Shown in pieces: positions 52,180-64,000 of a stretch of 64,000 nt of DNA. Made by a program: the position numbers and the translations under genes. The stretch is from Piliocolobus tephrosceles (Eukaryota > Chordata > Mammalia > Primates > Cercopithecidae): positions 98,037,057 to 98,101,056 of the forward strand of contig NC_045436.1 in the NCBI RefSeq assembly GCF_002776525.5. The letters are read 5' to 3'. A model generated the notes under the pieces. It did not search any database. It was not told where the DNA came from and saw nothing but the letters and a program-made list of their open reading frames with translations. The number at the start of each line of letters is the position of its first letter. Position 1 is the first letter of the stretch.

Positions 52180-53097
52180 TTATACAATGATTTTGTAACC
52201 TGAAACCTTACTAAAGGTGTTTATCAATTCTAGGAGACTATTGGCAAAGTCTTTAGGATTTTCTAGGTATAGAATTATGTCATCAGCAAAGAGAGATACT
52301 TTGACATCTTTTCCTACTTGAATGCCTTTTATTTCTTTCTCTTGCCTGATTGTTCTGGCTAAGACTTCCACTACTGTGTTGAACATGAGCGGTGAGAGTG
52401 TACACATTGGTTCCGCTCCAATTCTCAAAAGGAATGCTTCAAACAATTGCCCACTTAGTATGATGTTGGCTGTGGGTTTGTGATAGACGGCTCTTATTAT
52501 TTTGAAGTATGTTCTTTCATTGCCTAGTCTGTTGAGGGTTTTTAACATGAAGGGATCTTGGATTTTATCAAAAGCTTTTTCTGCATCTATTGAGAAGATC
52601 ATTTCATTTTTGCTTTTGATTCTGCTTATGTAGTGAATCACATTTATTGATCTGAATATGTTGAGCCAGCCTTGCATTCCAGGAATAAAGCTTACTTGAG
52701 CATGTTGTATTAACTTTTCAATATACTGCTGGATTTGATTTGCTAGTATTTTGTTGAGGATTTTCATGTCTATATTCATGAGAGATATGGATCCAAAGTT
52801 TCCTTTCTTAATTGTGTCTCTGCCAGGTTTGGGTGCCAGGCTGATGCTGACTTCATAGAGTGAGTTAGAAAGGAATCCCTCCTCTTCGATTTTTTTGAAT
52901 AATTTCAGTAGGATTGGTATCAGTTCTTTGTATGTCTGGTAGAATTCAGCTGTGAATTCATCTGAGCCAGGACGTTTTTTGATTAGTAGGCTCTTAATTA
53001 CTGATTCAGTTTCAGAAGTTGATAGTGGTCTATTCAGGTTTTTAATCTCTTCCTGATTCAATCTTGGAAGATTGTGCCCTTCCAGGAATTTATCCAC
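52180..53097 (-). pseudogene. L1 ORF2 reverse-transcriptase fragment, 305 codons open
   Basis: The longest open frame in the window. It begins just ahead of the reverse-transcriptase domain (L-P-R-L-N-Q-E-E-I), passes S-F-I-P-G-M-Q-G-W and the palm region [10 protein letters not shown], and reaches the catalytic F-A-D-D box at about residues 270-273 before stopping at 305. In an intact ORF2p this enzyme copies L1 RNA at the nicked target. Here the endonuclease half is absent, the frame stops just after the active site, and downstream ORF2 is damaged by the TAG array. The motif survives by chance of limited decay. It is not a functional gene. Confidence 0.88.
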
Positions 53098-53135
53098 TTC
53101 CTCTAGATTTTCTAATTTGTGTGCATAGAGTTGTG

Positions 53136-53798
53136 AGCCCTCATTTTCAACTGCACTTCTTCAAATGCAGCGTTGTTTCTTTGGAATGTTCCATTGTAAT
53201 TTTAAATTACCTTTAGTAAGGTTTTGCTATTTCTAAAAGTGTTTGCTGTTTCCAGGACCTAATATTTATACATGTAAGTGTGGTCATAGCCAGAAGGTAG
53301 ATTACTCAGTTCTTAAGAAAATAAGGGTCCCATTTTTATCTTGAATCTTAACTTTAATTCTCAGAACCTCTTAATCAACTTAGCCAATAATTTTTTCCTA
53401 CCTTGGCACGTAAGAAAAACAAAGGAGGTAAAACACAAAAATCCCTATAAATTTCTACAGGCAAAGTCTGTGTCCCCTGAAATATTGCCATTTTCTACTG
53501 GTTTCTGTCTGACCCATTTGGACATAAGAGGCCTGTAACTAGATCCAAGCCAGTTAATTATCAGATCCAATCAGATTCTGGACCCAATTCAGTTTTTTTG
53601 TGACTTCCAAACCTAGTTTGGATCAGAAAGTTGCTCAAATTCAGAAAGCTCAAAACACAAATATGTGGAGCTTTGAATTCTGAGAGAGAACTTACCATCA
53701 TCCCCAGTTGCTGTGAAAGTGCAGTGGACACAATGGACCCTGCAGGTACCTCACTTGGTCACTCAACGCTCCTGGGGGTCACTGGAAGCTCTACTTCA
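53136..53798 (-). other. Probable ERV internal remnant, no open frame
   Basis: Lies between the L1 and an antisense LTR with its primer-binding site, so on the minus strand it is in the position of the 5' leader and gag region of a provirus. I recognise no retroviral protein. Small frames at 53341-53538 and 53631-53825 are on the opposite strand and are ignored. Confidence 0.4.
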
Positions 53799-53817
53799 GA
53801 TCCCACTTCTGATACCA
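53799..53817 (-). promoter_or_regulatory. tRNA-Leu-type primer-binding site of an ERV
   Basis: On the plus strand gatcccacttctgatacca matches the 3' end of mammalian tRNA-Leu (…atcccacttctgacaCCA) at 17 of 18 positions. On the minus strand it reads TGG..., two bases after the LTR end, exactly where a retroviral first-strand primer site belongs. Leu-type sites are characteristic of the ERV-L group, though not exclusive to it. Confidence 0.75.
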
Positions 53818-53819
53818 TC

Positions 53820-54243
53820 TGTTAAAAAAAAAAAAAAAAAAAAAAAAAAGCCTTAGACAAATTAAATTTAACAGAGTTTAACTGAGCAAAGAATGATTTG
53901 TGAATCTGGCATCTGGCAGCCTCCTTAGACATACTAAGCTCAGAGAGACTCCAGTGCAGCCACGTGGTGGAAGATTTATGGTCACAAAAAGGAAAGTGAC
54001 ATACAGAAAATGGAAGTGAGGTACACAAACAGCCAGATTGGTTACAGCTCAACATTTGCCTTATTTGAACATGATTTGAACAGTTGGCTGCCTTTGACTG
54101 GCCAAAACTCAGTGACCGGCACAAGAGTAGGTTATTGTCTATTTAAACTTCCATTGAGGTTACTGTTCACTATGTACAGAGAAATCTTTAGGCCAAACTT
54201 AAAGTATGTAAGGAAGCAACTTTAGGATAAACTTGGTTTAACA
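53820..54243 (-). mobile_element. ERV LTR (ERV-L-like by primer site), antisense
   Basis: 424 bases with TG at 53820-53821 and CA at 54242-54243. On the minus strand it starts TGTTAAACCAAGTTTATCC and ends in ...TTTTTAACA. An A run of 28 bases (about 53824-53851) has expanded at the U5 end. A Leu-type primer site lies two bases inward. The far LTR is not present in the window, so the element is a fragment with one LTR. The short frames on both strands in this LTR are chance. Confidence 0.75.
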
Positions 54244-55180
54244 ATATTACATGTGCATATGTGTATATACATATGTGTCTTTGTGAATATAAATATAAAT
54301 ATGCCTATATATATAATCCTCTAAGATATTGGCACTTTTAATAAAGTTGTTATTAAATAACATTAGAGATTAAAAAAACAATGAATTTGATTAGTTTAGA
54401 GAGCAGAGAAAGTTAACAGAGCTAATTCTAACATGAATACAGTTGTTTATTATATTCAGTGTGAAATTAGAATCAACAAACCCGTGATGTTTTTAGTATT
54501 CAGTCTATACCTGTGTAATTGGCTCATTATATTAAAGTTGCTTTTTACTTCATTTCATGTTAACTCTAAAATCTGTTAATTCTGGAATTTTTTAACGTTC
54601 TTCAATTTCTTTTTAATTTAATAATAATATTGTTAATGTTATCATTGCTTCTATTTTCTATGTGCTTAACATTTCTCTAGAGTTAAGCAGGCCTTATCTT
54701 CCACTTTACAGTGACAGTAAATTCATTTGTGAGTGGGGAAGATTTTCATTTATGCAGATGGGCTTGAGATAGACAAATAGATACTCAAAGAGAACAACAG
54801 AGAAATACACAAGAATATACACAATACACATACTAATTTATCATCTATTTACAGAATGATAGACATTGCAATTGAGTTCATATGCCAGATACATTGAGTT
54901 TATCTATTTACATATCATTTAAAAAACAGAATGGAAATCTTCCTATAGGCAGTAAACCTTTCCCTGCTCTCCAAATCAGGATAATCCACCCAGAATTTGC
55001 TTATCTCATTGTGCTCTAATACACTGACACTCACATAGTACAGGACAGTTATATCTACAATAGATGGTTCCAGTTAGTGATGCTAATGTTCTTGTTCAAC
55101 TTTTCATAGGTGTTTATTTCTTCAACTTTAGAGACAGAGTTCAAGATATTAGTCATTTCTTGCTGCTATTCTCTGCCAGA
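54244..55180. other. Unassigned AT-rich DNA
   Basis: No gene or named repeat. A tatata-rich stretch lies at 54255-54320. Confidence 0.35.
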
Positions 55181-55184
55181 TAAG

Positions 55185-55345
55185 TCAATGTAGTACAATG
55201 TGAGAGTCTAGGCTTTGCATCCAGATAGACCTGAGTTTAAATCCTGATCAACTGTTTACTAGTTATATGGCTTCTCTGACTGTAAAGTGGAGATGACAAT
55301 ATCCACCTCCATAAGGTTTCTTCTATAGGTGATGATAGTACAAAT
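55185..55345 (+). mobile_element. MIR element
   Basis: 'gagtctaggctttgcatccagatagacctgagtttaaatcc'-type order, then 'actagttatatggcttc', 'tgactgtaaagtggagatgac' and 'ataaggtttcttctataggtga' follow the MIR core and 3' part. Confidence 0.85.
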
Positions 55346-55349
55346 ACAC

Positions 55350-56029
55350 AGTACTGGCCACCTATTGGGCTTTCAATATATATGTGTCTCTTGCCACCAC
55401 CCTCCACAACACCCACACCACCCAACACCCACCCACATCCATCCTCTTCTCACACTTTCCTTCCTGTCATCTGTGAACTGGGCAACTGCATAACCAAGAA
55501 GATTTGAATTACACCTAAACCAAAATCCAAGTATTATAATAGAAGTATTTATTTATTCTGAGTGCACACTATTAATTAGCAAAACAAAGAACGTAAGCCT
55601 AAGGGCTAATCTATTTGGACCTTTAGGTAGGTAATATTTGAGATGGTCCTTGAAAGTTGATAGGATTTAGACTGAAAGACATATGTAGAGAAGCATTCTG
55701 TACAGAGGAAACTGTTTCAGGCCTAAAGCACAGCATAGAACAAGGAATGATTCAATTTATCTGGAATATAGGGTGTATGTGGTAGAAGATAAAATTCAAG
55801 AATGAATATAGGCCTGTTTTGTCAAGGATTCTGAGCACCAGGTTAAGAAGTTTAATTTGATGGAAAATAGGAGTTATTGATATTTTCTAAGCAAAGGACT
55901 TTTGTTTTAGGAGGATTTCTCTGGTGTTAGCATTTGGGATATATTCGTGCTGGAAGAAACAAAAGTGAGGAGGTCATTTAGAAAGTTATTAGTGTGGTTC
56001 AAGCAAACAGCAACAAAACCTAACTCTCA
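55350..56029. other. Unassigned DNA, perhaps an ancient repeat
   Basis: 55380-55450 is a C-rich 'caccacc/cacccac' patch. 55630-55970 resembles an ancient dispersed repeat also suspected at 31650-31925 and 63120-64000 ('gagatggtccttgaaagttgataggattta', 'ggttaagaagtttaatttgatgg'). Not named, no gene. Confidence 0.35.
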
Positions 56030-56400
56030 CTCATTACTAGTGGTAATGTAAATCAGTACAATCTCCATGACAGGCAACTTGGCGATCTCTACCAACATTA
56101 CAAATGCACATACCATTTTCCTTAGCCATTCCACTTCTAAGAATTTATCCTCAGATATATTTTCAAATGAGTGAAGTGATGCATATCCAAAGTTATTCAT
56201 AATAGTATAAAACCTTAATAAGAACTTGAATAACTTATAGCACATCCATAGTAAGAGAATTACAGCATGTATATACAATAAAAATGGGGAAGTCCCTTAT
56301 GTACTGATTAAAACAATCTCTAAGATGTATTAAATTTTAAAAAATTAATGTATAAAATTGTGTACCATTTGCTTCCATGTTTTAAAAATAAAAATAATTC
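56030..56400 (+). mobile_element. Old L1 3' end (L1M group)
   Basis: 'cattccacttctaagaatttatcc', 'catccatagtaagagaatt' and the AT-rich 'tgtataaaattgtgtaccattt' end follow the old L1M 3' end. Strongly decayed. Confidence 0.6.
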
Positions 56401-56411
56401 TGGAAGAATAC

Positions 56412-56432
56412 ACACACACACACACACACATA
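56412..56432 (+). repeat. (AC)n microsatellite
   Basis: About ten ac units directly after the old L1 tail. Confidence 0.9.
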
Positions 56433-59400
56433 CACAAATGATATTGGTGGCTTCTTGTTGAATCCAAAATAAATATTAAAAGCAATAAGGCCTAAAGTCA
56501 AAGTGGTACGTATAATATTGGAGAGATAATTTATTAGAAATTGATAGTGGGGAAAAATTTATAAAGGAAGGATATGGACTTAGAAGAACAGAAATTTGTA
56601 GAAAGCCTAGTATTGAATAGTATTATGTTATAGCATGAAGGAGGTAAGTATAGATTTCTGTGCTTTAAGCAGAAAGAAAATTTAAGAAATCCTGTTTGGA
56701 GAATATAATTGTCATCCCAGTTTTGCCAAACAGGCACCAAAATACTTGGAGATTTATTGTTTCACCCAAAGTCACACAAGTGATGACATAGTAAAAACAA
56801 AAAACTTCTTTCAAACTAAAAGTTTTATCTAAAGCTTCAATGGAATAGATATTTAGACAAGTAAGCCCTCACAGATGGAAGTGCCCTCTTCCTCCCTCAC
56901 CAGTCACCCATGTACCTTCTCTAATAAGGTGAATGTTCTTATTCAGCGGGAAATATTCCCTAGACATTAGTGTTTAATGAAACCATTTATTAAAATTCAT
57001 ATAATTCTTTCAAACTTCTAAAGTATCTGAGGTTTGCCTGATTCTGATAATAATATTCAAGCAAAGATTTTTAGAAATTTTTCTTTAAGTCAGTATGAAA
57101 TTTTGATGTTTAGTCAAGATTGAATCTATGGTTTAGATTTCATGACCTCATTAACTCTCCTTGTGCCTCTTATGTGCAGTTCTGGGTACTTACTATTATG
57201 TGGAAGGGTTGACATTTTTAGAAGGGAAACATTTATAAACCCTACTTCTTTTTAACAAGCTAATTTAGCTAGTTCCTAAGATAATTTACTTTCAGAAAGT
57301 ATAACCCTTCACTATATAACAGTATTAACTTATAGATTGATTTATCAATAAGTTATTTAAAGGAGTTATAATTTAAAGCAAGAATAACAAACAATAAATC
57401 AAATATGAGTCTACCACTGCAAAATTTTTAATAGATATCTGGTTTAGTTACAGTCTTTTATGAACTTCTCACCTTTTATCCCCGGAGTTAGAAACTTCTA
57501 TCAGGGTATTATTCTCACTGCAGTTGAAACAGCCCTCCAGATGCCAGCAGCTTTGGCAGTAGGTTTCCTCTAGTGCTGACTCATAAAGGTTTGAAATTTT
57601 TTATATTTCTGGTCTTTCTCCCATCTCTGCAGAGATGCCTTTCTAGGTATCTTGCTTTTAATTAAGTCTTTATACAGTACCTCACCTGACTCTTGTATCT
57701 GGGTCAGTCTTCTCATCCCTGCAAAGTCCTGGGAGAACTATTTCACTTAGATGATCCCTGTGCCAAACTTTACTTCTTAAAATGTCTTATTTCAATCAAA
57801 ACAGATGTGGCTTGCATAGGCCCAGTCAAGCCCTAGTATTTTCTCTCTAATAAAGGAACAGTTCTTGGGTGACTTTGTTAATACCTAGCAAGTGTTCATT
57901 CTTTAGCATTGTTCTTTTTGTCCTTTGAGTCTTTACTCTCTACTTAAAGAACCAGGCTTCTGAACCAAATTAGTACTCTCAAAATTTTTCAACATTTCAC
58001 AAACCACTTCATTAGAAGGGCTGTCTTAAAATAAATAAATGTTTTAAAACTGTAAATGTTTGAATATTTAGAAGCTTAACAACAATTAATCACTAGTTTT
58101 TTAAACCTAGCATTTTTTAAATCACAAAATAAATATATTTGTTTGGTATTTTGATACCCCTCTCCCCCCAGAGTGAATTCAGCCTTATGAGCAAATATGA
58201 TTAATTGAAACCTACTAGTAGTGAAGGTGATCTTTGTGATTACCTAAATTTAATTCATTTGCATATGAGCCAAAATCAAATTTTCATGTAGGTCGATTTT
58301 CTCAAAGGTTTTTGAAGTTAAATTAAACACATTTAGACATGTTTAATTTAATGCTCTTCCTGTATCTATTATATTGTGGAGGTAGTGATTAAAACAAAGC
58401 AGCAAAGTGTTTCCTGCTGGAAAATAAAGATGTTTTCATTGCAAAATTGAATATAACCTTTGTGCTATGCTGCTGCTTAAAAAAGGATTTCTATTAATTA
58501 TTCATTTTTAAAGCTATCATAAGGTGTAACTGTATTCATGATTCCATCACTTTCTAACTCTAAAGGAACAAGAACAGCTTTTGTCTGGCCTCTAACTAAC
58601 TGCAACAGGGTCTTTCAGAATAATATAGAAAGAACATTACAACAGCATGAGCAAGATACACAATTCAAAATTAGTTGAAAATTGGTGATCTAGAACTGGA
58701 GATGTTCTCATGACATGTGAATATTTGTTCAGCAGCTAAAGTAATAGCAATGCATTAAACCAATAGAATTACTTTTGACACCTAACAGAAATGTTAATTG
58801 ATCATCAATCATTAGCTTGTAATTAAAGGGCTGAACTTGCAGTTCTGAAAGTATAGCCAGAAAAATTAAGTGAGAGACATGAATGTTATAAAAAAGACAA
58901 ACTGCTCCAAGATAAATTGCTTTAAATTACATTGACCTCATCACTGTACCTTTGAAACCTGTCCCTAATTGAAATCAATTGATTTACCCTTCCAGCTTTC
59001 CTTTAAAGCCTATCAGATCCCAAATTCTAAATGTTAAGAACCCTTTGCCAATCAATTTATTCTGCAATTGAGCTTTCCTTGAGATTCTTAAGTGATGACT
59101 AAGGCACAAGCCAGGTAGAAAAACAGTGCTCAGTGAATTTAAACCCTAGAAATTAAGGTGACATCCTTTTTCTCCCCCGGAGAAGGTGATAAAGTGAAAG
59201 TAATTTTTAACGTAACTAAATATGAAAACCATGCACAAAAACATGAAAGACAATAGACACCAAAATGAGCTGTGAGAGGGACAAACGTGCCAAAATTTCT
59301 AACACCTACCCACACCCAGAAGAAAAAGGTCAAGTTCCTGGAAATTAAGGAGGATTTGTGGGGAGGATTTTTGGAAAGAGTTGTGCTGTGTGTTGAGCAT

Positions 59401-59737
59401 GATCCCACCACCCTCTACCGGTAGGAGAACAGAGGGGTCATTGCCTGCTCTGCTGCTAGCTGAGCTCTGGCTTCAGGGTCACTGAGACCATCGGAGAGCT
59501 TGAGAGATGTTCCCTGCAGGAGGGGGACACAGTAGGTTGGTGTCTGCCTTACAACTAATAAATCCAAAGTACAAGAGAGAGATTGGCTAAAGTGGTATCA
59601 GAAGAAGAAAGAAACACATCTGAGAATTATGTGCCCTCTTTTCCAAAGACAGATCAAAGGCTCCCAAATCCCAAGGCCCGAACGTGCACCTCTTAAAATA
59701 AATATTAACATAGGGTCCTTTTAAAAGGAACCCTGCT
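56433..59737. other. Unassigned DNA, 3.3 kb
   Basis: No gene. A decayed MIR end is possible near 56690-56790 ('cacccaaagtcacacaagtgatgac'). Otherwise ordinary AT-rich DNA. No open stretch over 100 codons and no exon-like splice pair was found. Confidence 0.35.
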
Positions 59738-60015
59738 TGTCCGGGTGCAGTGTTTCACGCCTGTAATCTCAGCACTTTGGGAGGCCGAGGAGGGTGGATC
59801 ACAAGGTCAAGAGATCGAGACCATCCCGGCCAACATGGTGAAACCCCGTCTCTACTAAAAATACAAAAATTAGCTGGGCATGGTGGTATAGTCCCAGCTA
59901 CTCAGGAGGCTGAGGTAGGAGAATTGCCTGAACCCAGGAGGCAGAAGATTGCAGTGAGGTTGCAGTGAGCCGAGATCACACCATTGTACTCCAGCCTGGC
60001 AACAAAGTGAGACTG
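59738..60015 (+). mobile_element. Alu lacking an A tail, with a local duplication
   Basis: Alu from tccgggtgcagtgtttcac to 'cagcctggcaacaaagtgagact', ending without a poly(A) tail. 'gattgcagtgaggttgcagtgagcc' near 59947-59971 is a duplication of about 11 bases. The 'gtggtatagtccc' site lacks about 10 bases of the right-arm start. Tail loss suggests 3' truncation or later deletion. Confidence 0.92.
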
Positions 60016-61388
60016 ATGGCTCCAAAGATCTCAGATGATTTTAAACATACGCATATGAAAATATCAGTGGAGTAATAATTCCTTGTATCCTTTTCACTCC
60101 TTCATCTCCATGTCCCAGATACTAAGGGATCAGAAACCTCAGTAAGCAAGTAGAGTAAAATCACCCACTGGAGAACACAGCATTAATGAGACTTTCTTCC
60201 CAGCCTGTCTTGCAAATTCTCTCCTGCACCAGGTCCCAGGAGGATGAGAGGAGCAGATTTAATATTGCAACAAGTTTGGAATTTGGATTGTTTTTTGAAC
60301 CAAAAGATTTAAACTACTAAATCAAGACTTAAAGCTACATGACAACTTTCTGTCACCTAAGAGATTAGGGAGGCCGTTCTGCAAGGGAAAACTACCCACA
60401 CTGAACAAATTTTAAAGGAACAGTGGGAAAAAGAAGTAAGATTGCTTTAGTAATTATATTCCATGAATCCTAATTGTTTAATATATGAGCTACATAATTA
60501 TTTATAAGATTATTTCATTCATTTTATATTCAGATTTTTATACCATGACTATACATAGAAATATAAAATTTCTAAGAATGAAATTAAAAGATTTTTAAAT
60601 GTCTTGTCAATCACAATGGCCTCATATATGATTAACAGATGTAAATCCATATTTCAAATAATCTTCTTGAAACTTTTGAAATTTGGGAGCCTACTATTGT
60701 TAAATGTGATTATATCATCACTGTTTTCATCGCATTAGGGGCTGACAAGAGTTCAGACTAGAAGGAGCACAGAGGTTGGCTCTGGTACTTTCCTTTCCTT
60801 CACTTGCACTTTCATTATTATTAATAGCATTCGCTATGAACCATGGTTTCTTAGTAATCTTTTTAAGACACTTGGACATTTTGTGATGGTTAAGTTAATT
60901 AAAGCTAGAAAGTACAATCTGCAAATCTGTGTAACTAGGCTCTCATAAACTGCCATGTACAATAATACACTGCAAGTAAAGTGTACAATGTGCCTGTGTC
61001 CCCTTGAGGAACTCCTCCTCTTCCCTCAGGCTTGCCCATATCCCAGAAGCGGGGTTAGAGGGAAACTTCAGAAGGCAATGATTCAAAGCCCCTCACTTTC
61101 ATGGACCCCTTCCACAGCTTGTCTGAGACCACTGTTTCTTTCCATTCACTTTCCCTTGTATCAAACATCCCCTTAGGACCAGTAGGGTTGGAATAGCAGC
61201 GGGCATCTTTTTGGATCTAATTAGAAGTTGAATGAGGGATACATTTAGTTGGGTTCACAGTACAAATAAAGCATTTGGAATTTGTATGATGACCTGATTA
61301 AAAAACATGCCACAACGTGAATTTTATTACTTTTTTTTATAAATACAGCAGATAGAGGCAGCTACAGTCTGGGTTAAAAGTAGAGAAA
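60016..61388. other. Unassigned DNA
   Basis: No gene supported. The frame at 60955-61176 has no domain or splice context. Confidence 0.35.
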
Positions 61389-62024
<636 letters not shown>

Positions 62025-62105
62025 ATTGGGTACTTACTATGTTGTCAGACACTATATTGAACTTTCAGCTTGTATTATCTCATTGAATCCTCACATGTAA
62101 TTTAT
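62025..62105 (+). mobile_element. MIR fragment
   Basis: 'gggtacttactatgttgtcagacactatattgaac'-type start and 'tattatctcattgaatcctcaca' match the MIR region of the same order seen at 27838. Confidence 0.75.
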
Positions 62106-62504
62106 CTGGAACTGCTGAAGCTAACATTTGCTCCCTTATAGTCTGATGAAAGACTATTTTTCTACCTTCCTTATTAGTCTCTTCACATTTGGTTTCTTTT
62201 TCATCTGCAGCTCATTATTGATTGAAAGCTAAATCGTCAAAGCTAACACAATTTCCAAATAATGCTTCCCAGCCAGCAAGAATCATGCAAAATGAAAAGC
62301 AGTGATTTGACATGAAGAGGACAATTTTTCTCACAGCTCGAACATAAATTGTCACTATTCAAGAACTCCAGTAGACTGCTCTTCCTTTATGATTTGTTCT
62401 TATTCATGCCACAGCTGAATAGGAATAAAGCGGAGGGCAGTGGGCCAGTGTGCTGAACCCAAGACAGGTGGCTCATAAGATACTAGCCTTTAAAATATGC
62501 ATTC
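62106..62504. other. Unassigned DNA
   Basis: No gene or repeat recognised. Confidence 0.35.
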
Positions 62505-62900
62505 TGTTGGAACCTGCAATTTCATCCACTTCTAAAAATTTTTCCTAGGAATATAGTCAGATAGAAACTAAGATGTATCAATGATGATGACCAATCCAGT
62601 GTTGTTTACAACAATAAAAATTATAAGCAAACTAAAGGACCAAGAGTAGAAAATTGACTAAGGACATTGTGATAATTTATAAGATAAATTACTATTTAGC
62701 CATTAAATATATATGTGTGTATATATATATATATACACACACACACATTTTAAAGTATTTTTAATGATGTGTTAAAATGCTACAGATATATTGCTAAGCA
62801 GTAAACACTATCTGTCAGGTTATACCATACATTAACCTACACATACAAAATTTTATATAAAAATAATTTATACATAATAACTTATAATATATACTTTTAT
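62505..62900 (+). mobile_element. Old L1 3' end (L1M group) with AT/AC microsatellite
   Basis: 'cacttctaaaaatttttcctagg', 'aaaggaccaagagtagaaaattga' and AT-rich 3'UTR follow old L1M. An (AT)n(GT)(AT)n(AC)n array spans about 62708-62748 inside it. Confidence 0.6.
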
Positions 62901-64000
62901 ATATAAATTGTATATATAAGATTTTTATATATGAAAACAATTCAAAATGTTTTTCTCTTTTTTTTACATTTTCTGTTTTTTACCTTGACTGTATAAGTTT
63001 TAAAAGGTAAAAGATCACTTATGATATAGACTTCAACAAATACTTTTCAGTAGTCTCTTATGTAATTAAGTTTAACAAATATTTATTTAATGAACCATAC
63101 ACATGACTGTAGATATAATAAAGAGTACAACCTGGTCCCTGCTCTTGAGCTCACAGTTTAGCAAGAGGAACGTATAACAAGTCAAAGCAACTAATCCTAA
63201 TAATTTTTATAAGAGAGCATAAGGTACAGTGAGATACAAAGAGGAAGTAGTCACCTCAAACTGGAAAAGGCATGGTAGATAAAGAGACAGGAAGGTATTC
63301 CAGGTAGAATAAAAAACATCTACAAATGTATGGAGTCATGCACACTGGAATGGAAAGTAAAAGCAAGTAAGTAGGAAAATATGAAGATGAAGAAGAAGGT
63401 AGGGGCATTATCATGATGGACTCTTGAAGCATTAAAGACACAGACTCTACAGCTGCACCAGCCACATGTGAACTGAAATCTTGAAATTTGGCTAATCCTA
63501 ATTGAGATGTACTGTAAATATAAAACACCACACCAGATTTTGAAGACTTCGTATTTAAAAATGAGAAATGCCTCATTAATAATTCTTATGTTGATTACAT
63601 GCTGAAATGACATTTTGTATACATTGGGTTAAATTAAGTATATTATTTATTATTTAAATTGGTTTTATTCAATTATTGTTTTTCATAATGTGGCTACTGA
63701 AGGTATATTTTAAATTATACACGTGACTCGCAATATATATCTATTGGTCAGCGTTGTTCTAGAGGATAGATTAGAGGAGCCCAGTTCTGGAAGGAGGAAG
63801 ATCAGTTAGAAAGCTTTTAAAGAACCCAGATAAGATTCAATGAGAGATTAAACCAGGTAAGTGCTAATAGGGATAGAGAGGATCAGCTGGAGTTATGAAA
63901 GAGACTATATTGACAAAACAAGTCCAGTTCAATAAGAAATGAGGATCTGGTAAGTGTCTGGAATGCACTCAATTTTTTTGGCTTGATAACCATAGGAACA
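62901..64000. other. Unassigned DNA to window end
   Basis: No gene. From about 63120 the order 'cctggtccctgctcttgagctcacagtttag', 'gagacaggaaggtattccagg' and 'gagattaaaccaggtaagtgc' suggests an ancient dispersed repeat of the type also suspected near 31650 and 55630. Antisense frames at 63256-63613 (up to 106 codons) overlap each other in two phases and are chance. Confidence 0.35.

Larger units (their letters stand above)
50365..53135 (-). mobile_element. 5'-truncated L1 (older L1PA/L1PB), antisense
   Basis: Starts with a T-rich tail (about 50352-50375), then antisense 3'UTR 'ttgtatgatgctgaagtttgg' and ORF2 in reverse. It breaks off at 'gtgtgcatagagttgt' upstream of the reverse-transcriptase domain. 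A TAG microsatellite (51761-51901) replaces part of ORF2. About 2.6 kb of L1 sequence is present. Confidence 0.9.

Overview
This window reads as Old World monkey (cercopithecid primate) chromosomal DNA. It is AT-rich, saturated with Alu, L1, MIR, L2 and MaLR-type LTR sequence, and has no convincing multi-exon gene. The species-level hint comes from Alu copies. The young antisense Alu at about 10028-10260 and the antisense AluY at about 25773-26070 carry variants I associate with the macaque/baboon AluYR lineage (an aatggcgtaaa-type right arm, and a gcttgagcctccgcg 5' end read in antisense). A run of exactly 10 Ns (51824-51833) marks an assembly gap inside a microsatellite.

Layout. 1-7372: a solo MST-type LTR (159-537), mostly unassigned DNA, an (AAAT)n array and one candidate orphan exon (3163-3291). 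7373-16500: Alus, L2 pieces, a MER2 fragment, a full-length non-autonomous Tigger-like transposon (12246-12804), an old L1 3' end and a younger 5'-truncated antisense L1 (about 14498-15092) abutted by an Alu. About 16505-23640: an almost full-length, heavily decayed sense L1 with a younger L1 fragment nested in it. 23998-26070: three Alus. 26085-41214: mostly unassigned DNA with a MIR split by a GATA array, a tandemly duplicated tiny L1 tail, old antisense L1 3' ends, a possible degraded LTR and an MLT1 LTR split by an AluY. 41215 to about 50150: an old, near full-length antisense L1 holding three later insertions: an FKBP4 processed pseudogene (42217-44451), a solo MST LTR (44808-45162) and an Alu (47340-47700). 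About 50365-53135: a second antisense L1 with an open reverse-transcriptase fragment and a large TAG microsatellite containing the gap. 53799-54243: an antisense ERV LTR with an adjoining tRNA-Leu-type primer-binding site. 54244-64000: unassigned intergenic or intronic DNA with MIR, old L1 and two Alus.

Nothing here forms an operon or a cooperating gene set. The informative content is a layered record of retrotransposition, in which target-site duplications (TSDs) and nesting give the relative order of events. I found no evidence of a new biological system. The items most worth checking are the candidate exon, the young truncated Alu, the microsatellite that replaces part of an L1, and several local duplications. 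Family names rest on remembered consensus sequences, since no search could be run. Boundaries given as approximate are good to about 10-30 bases.
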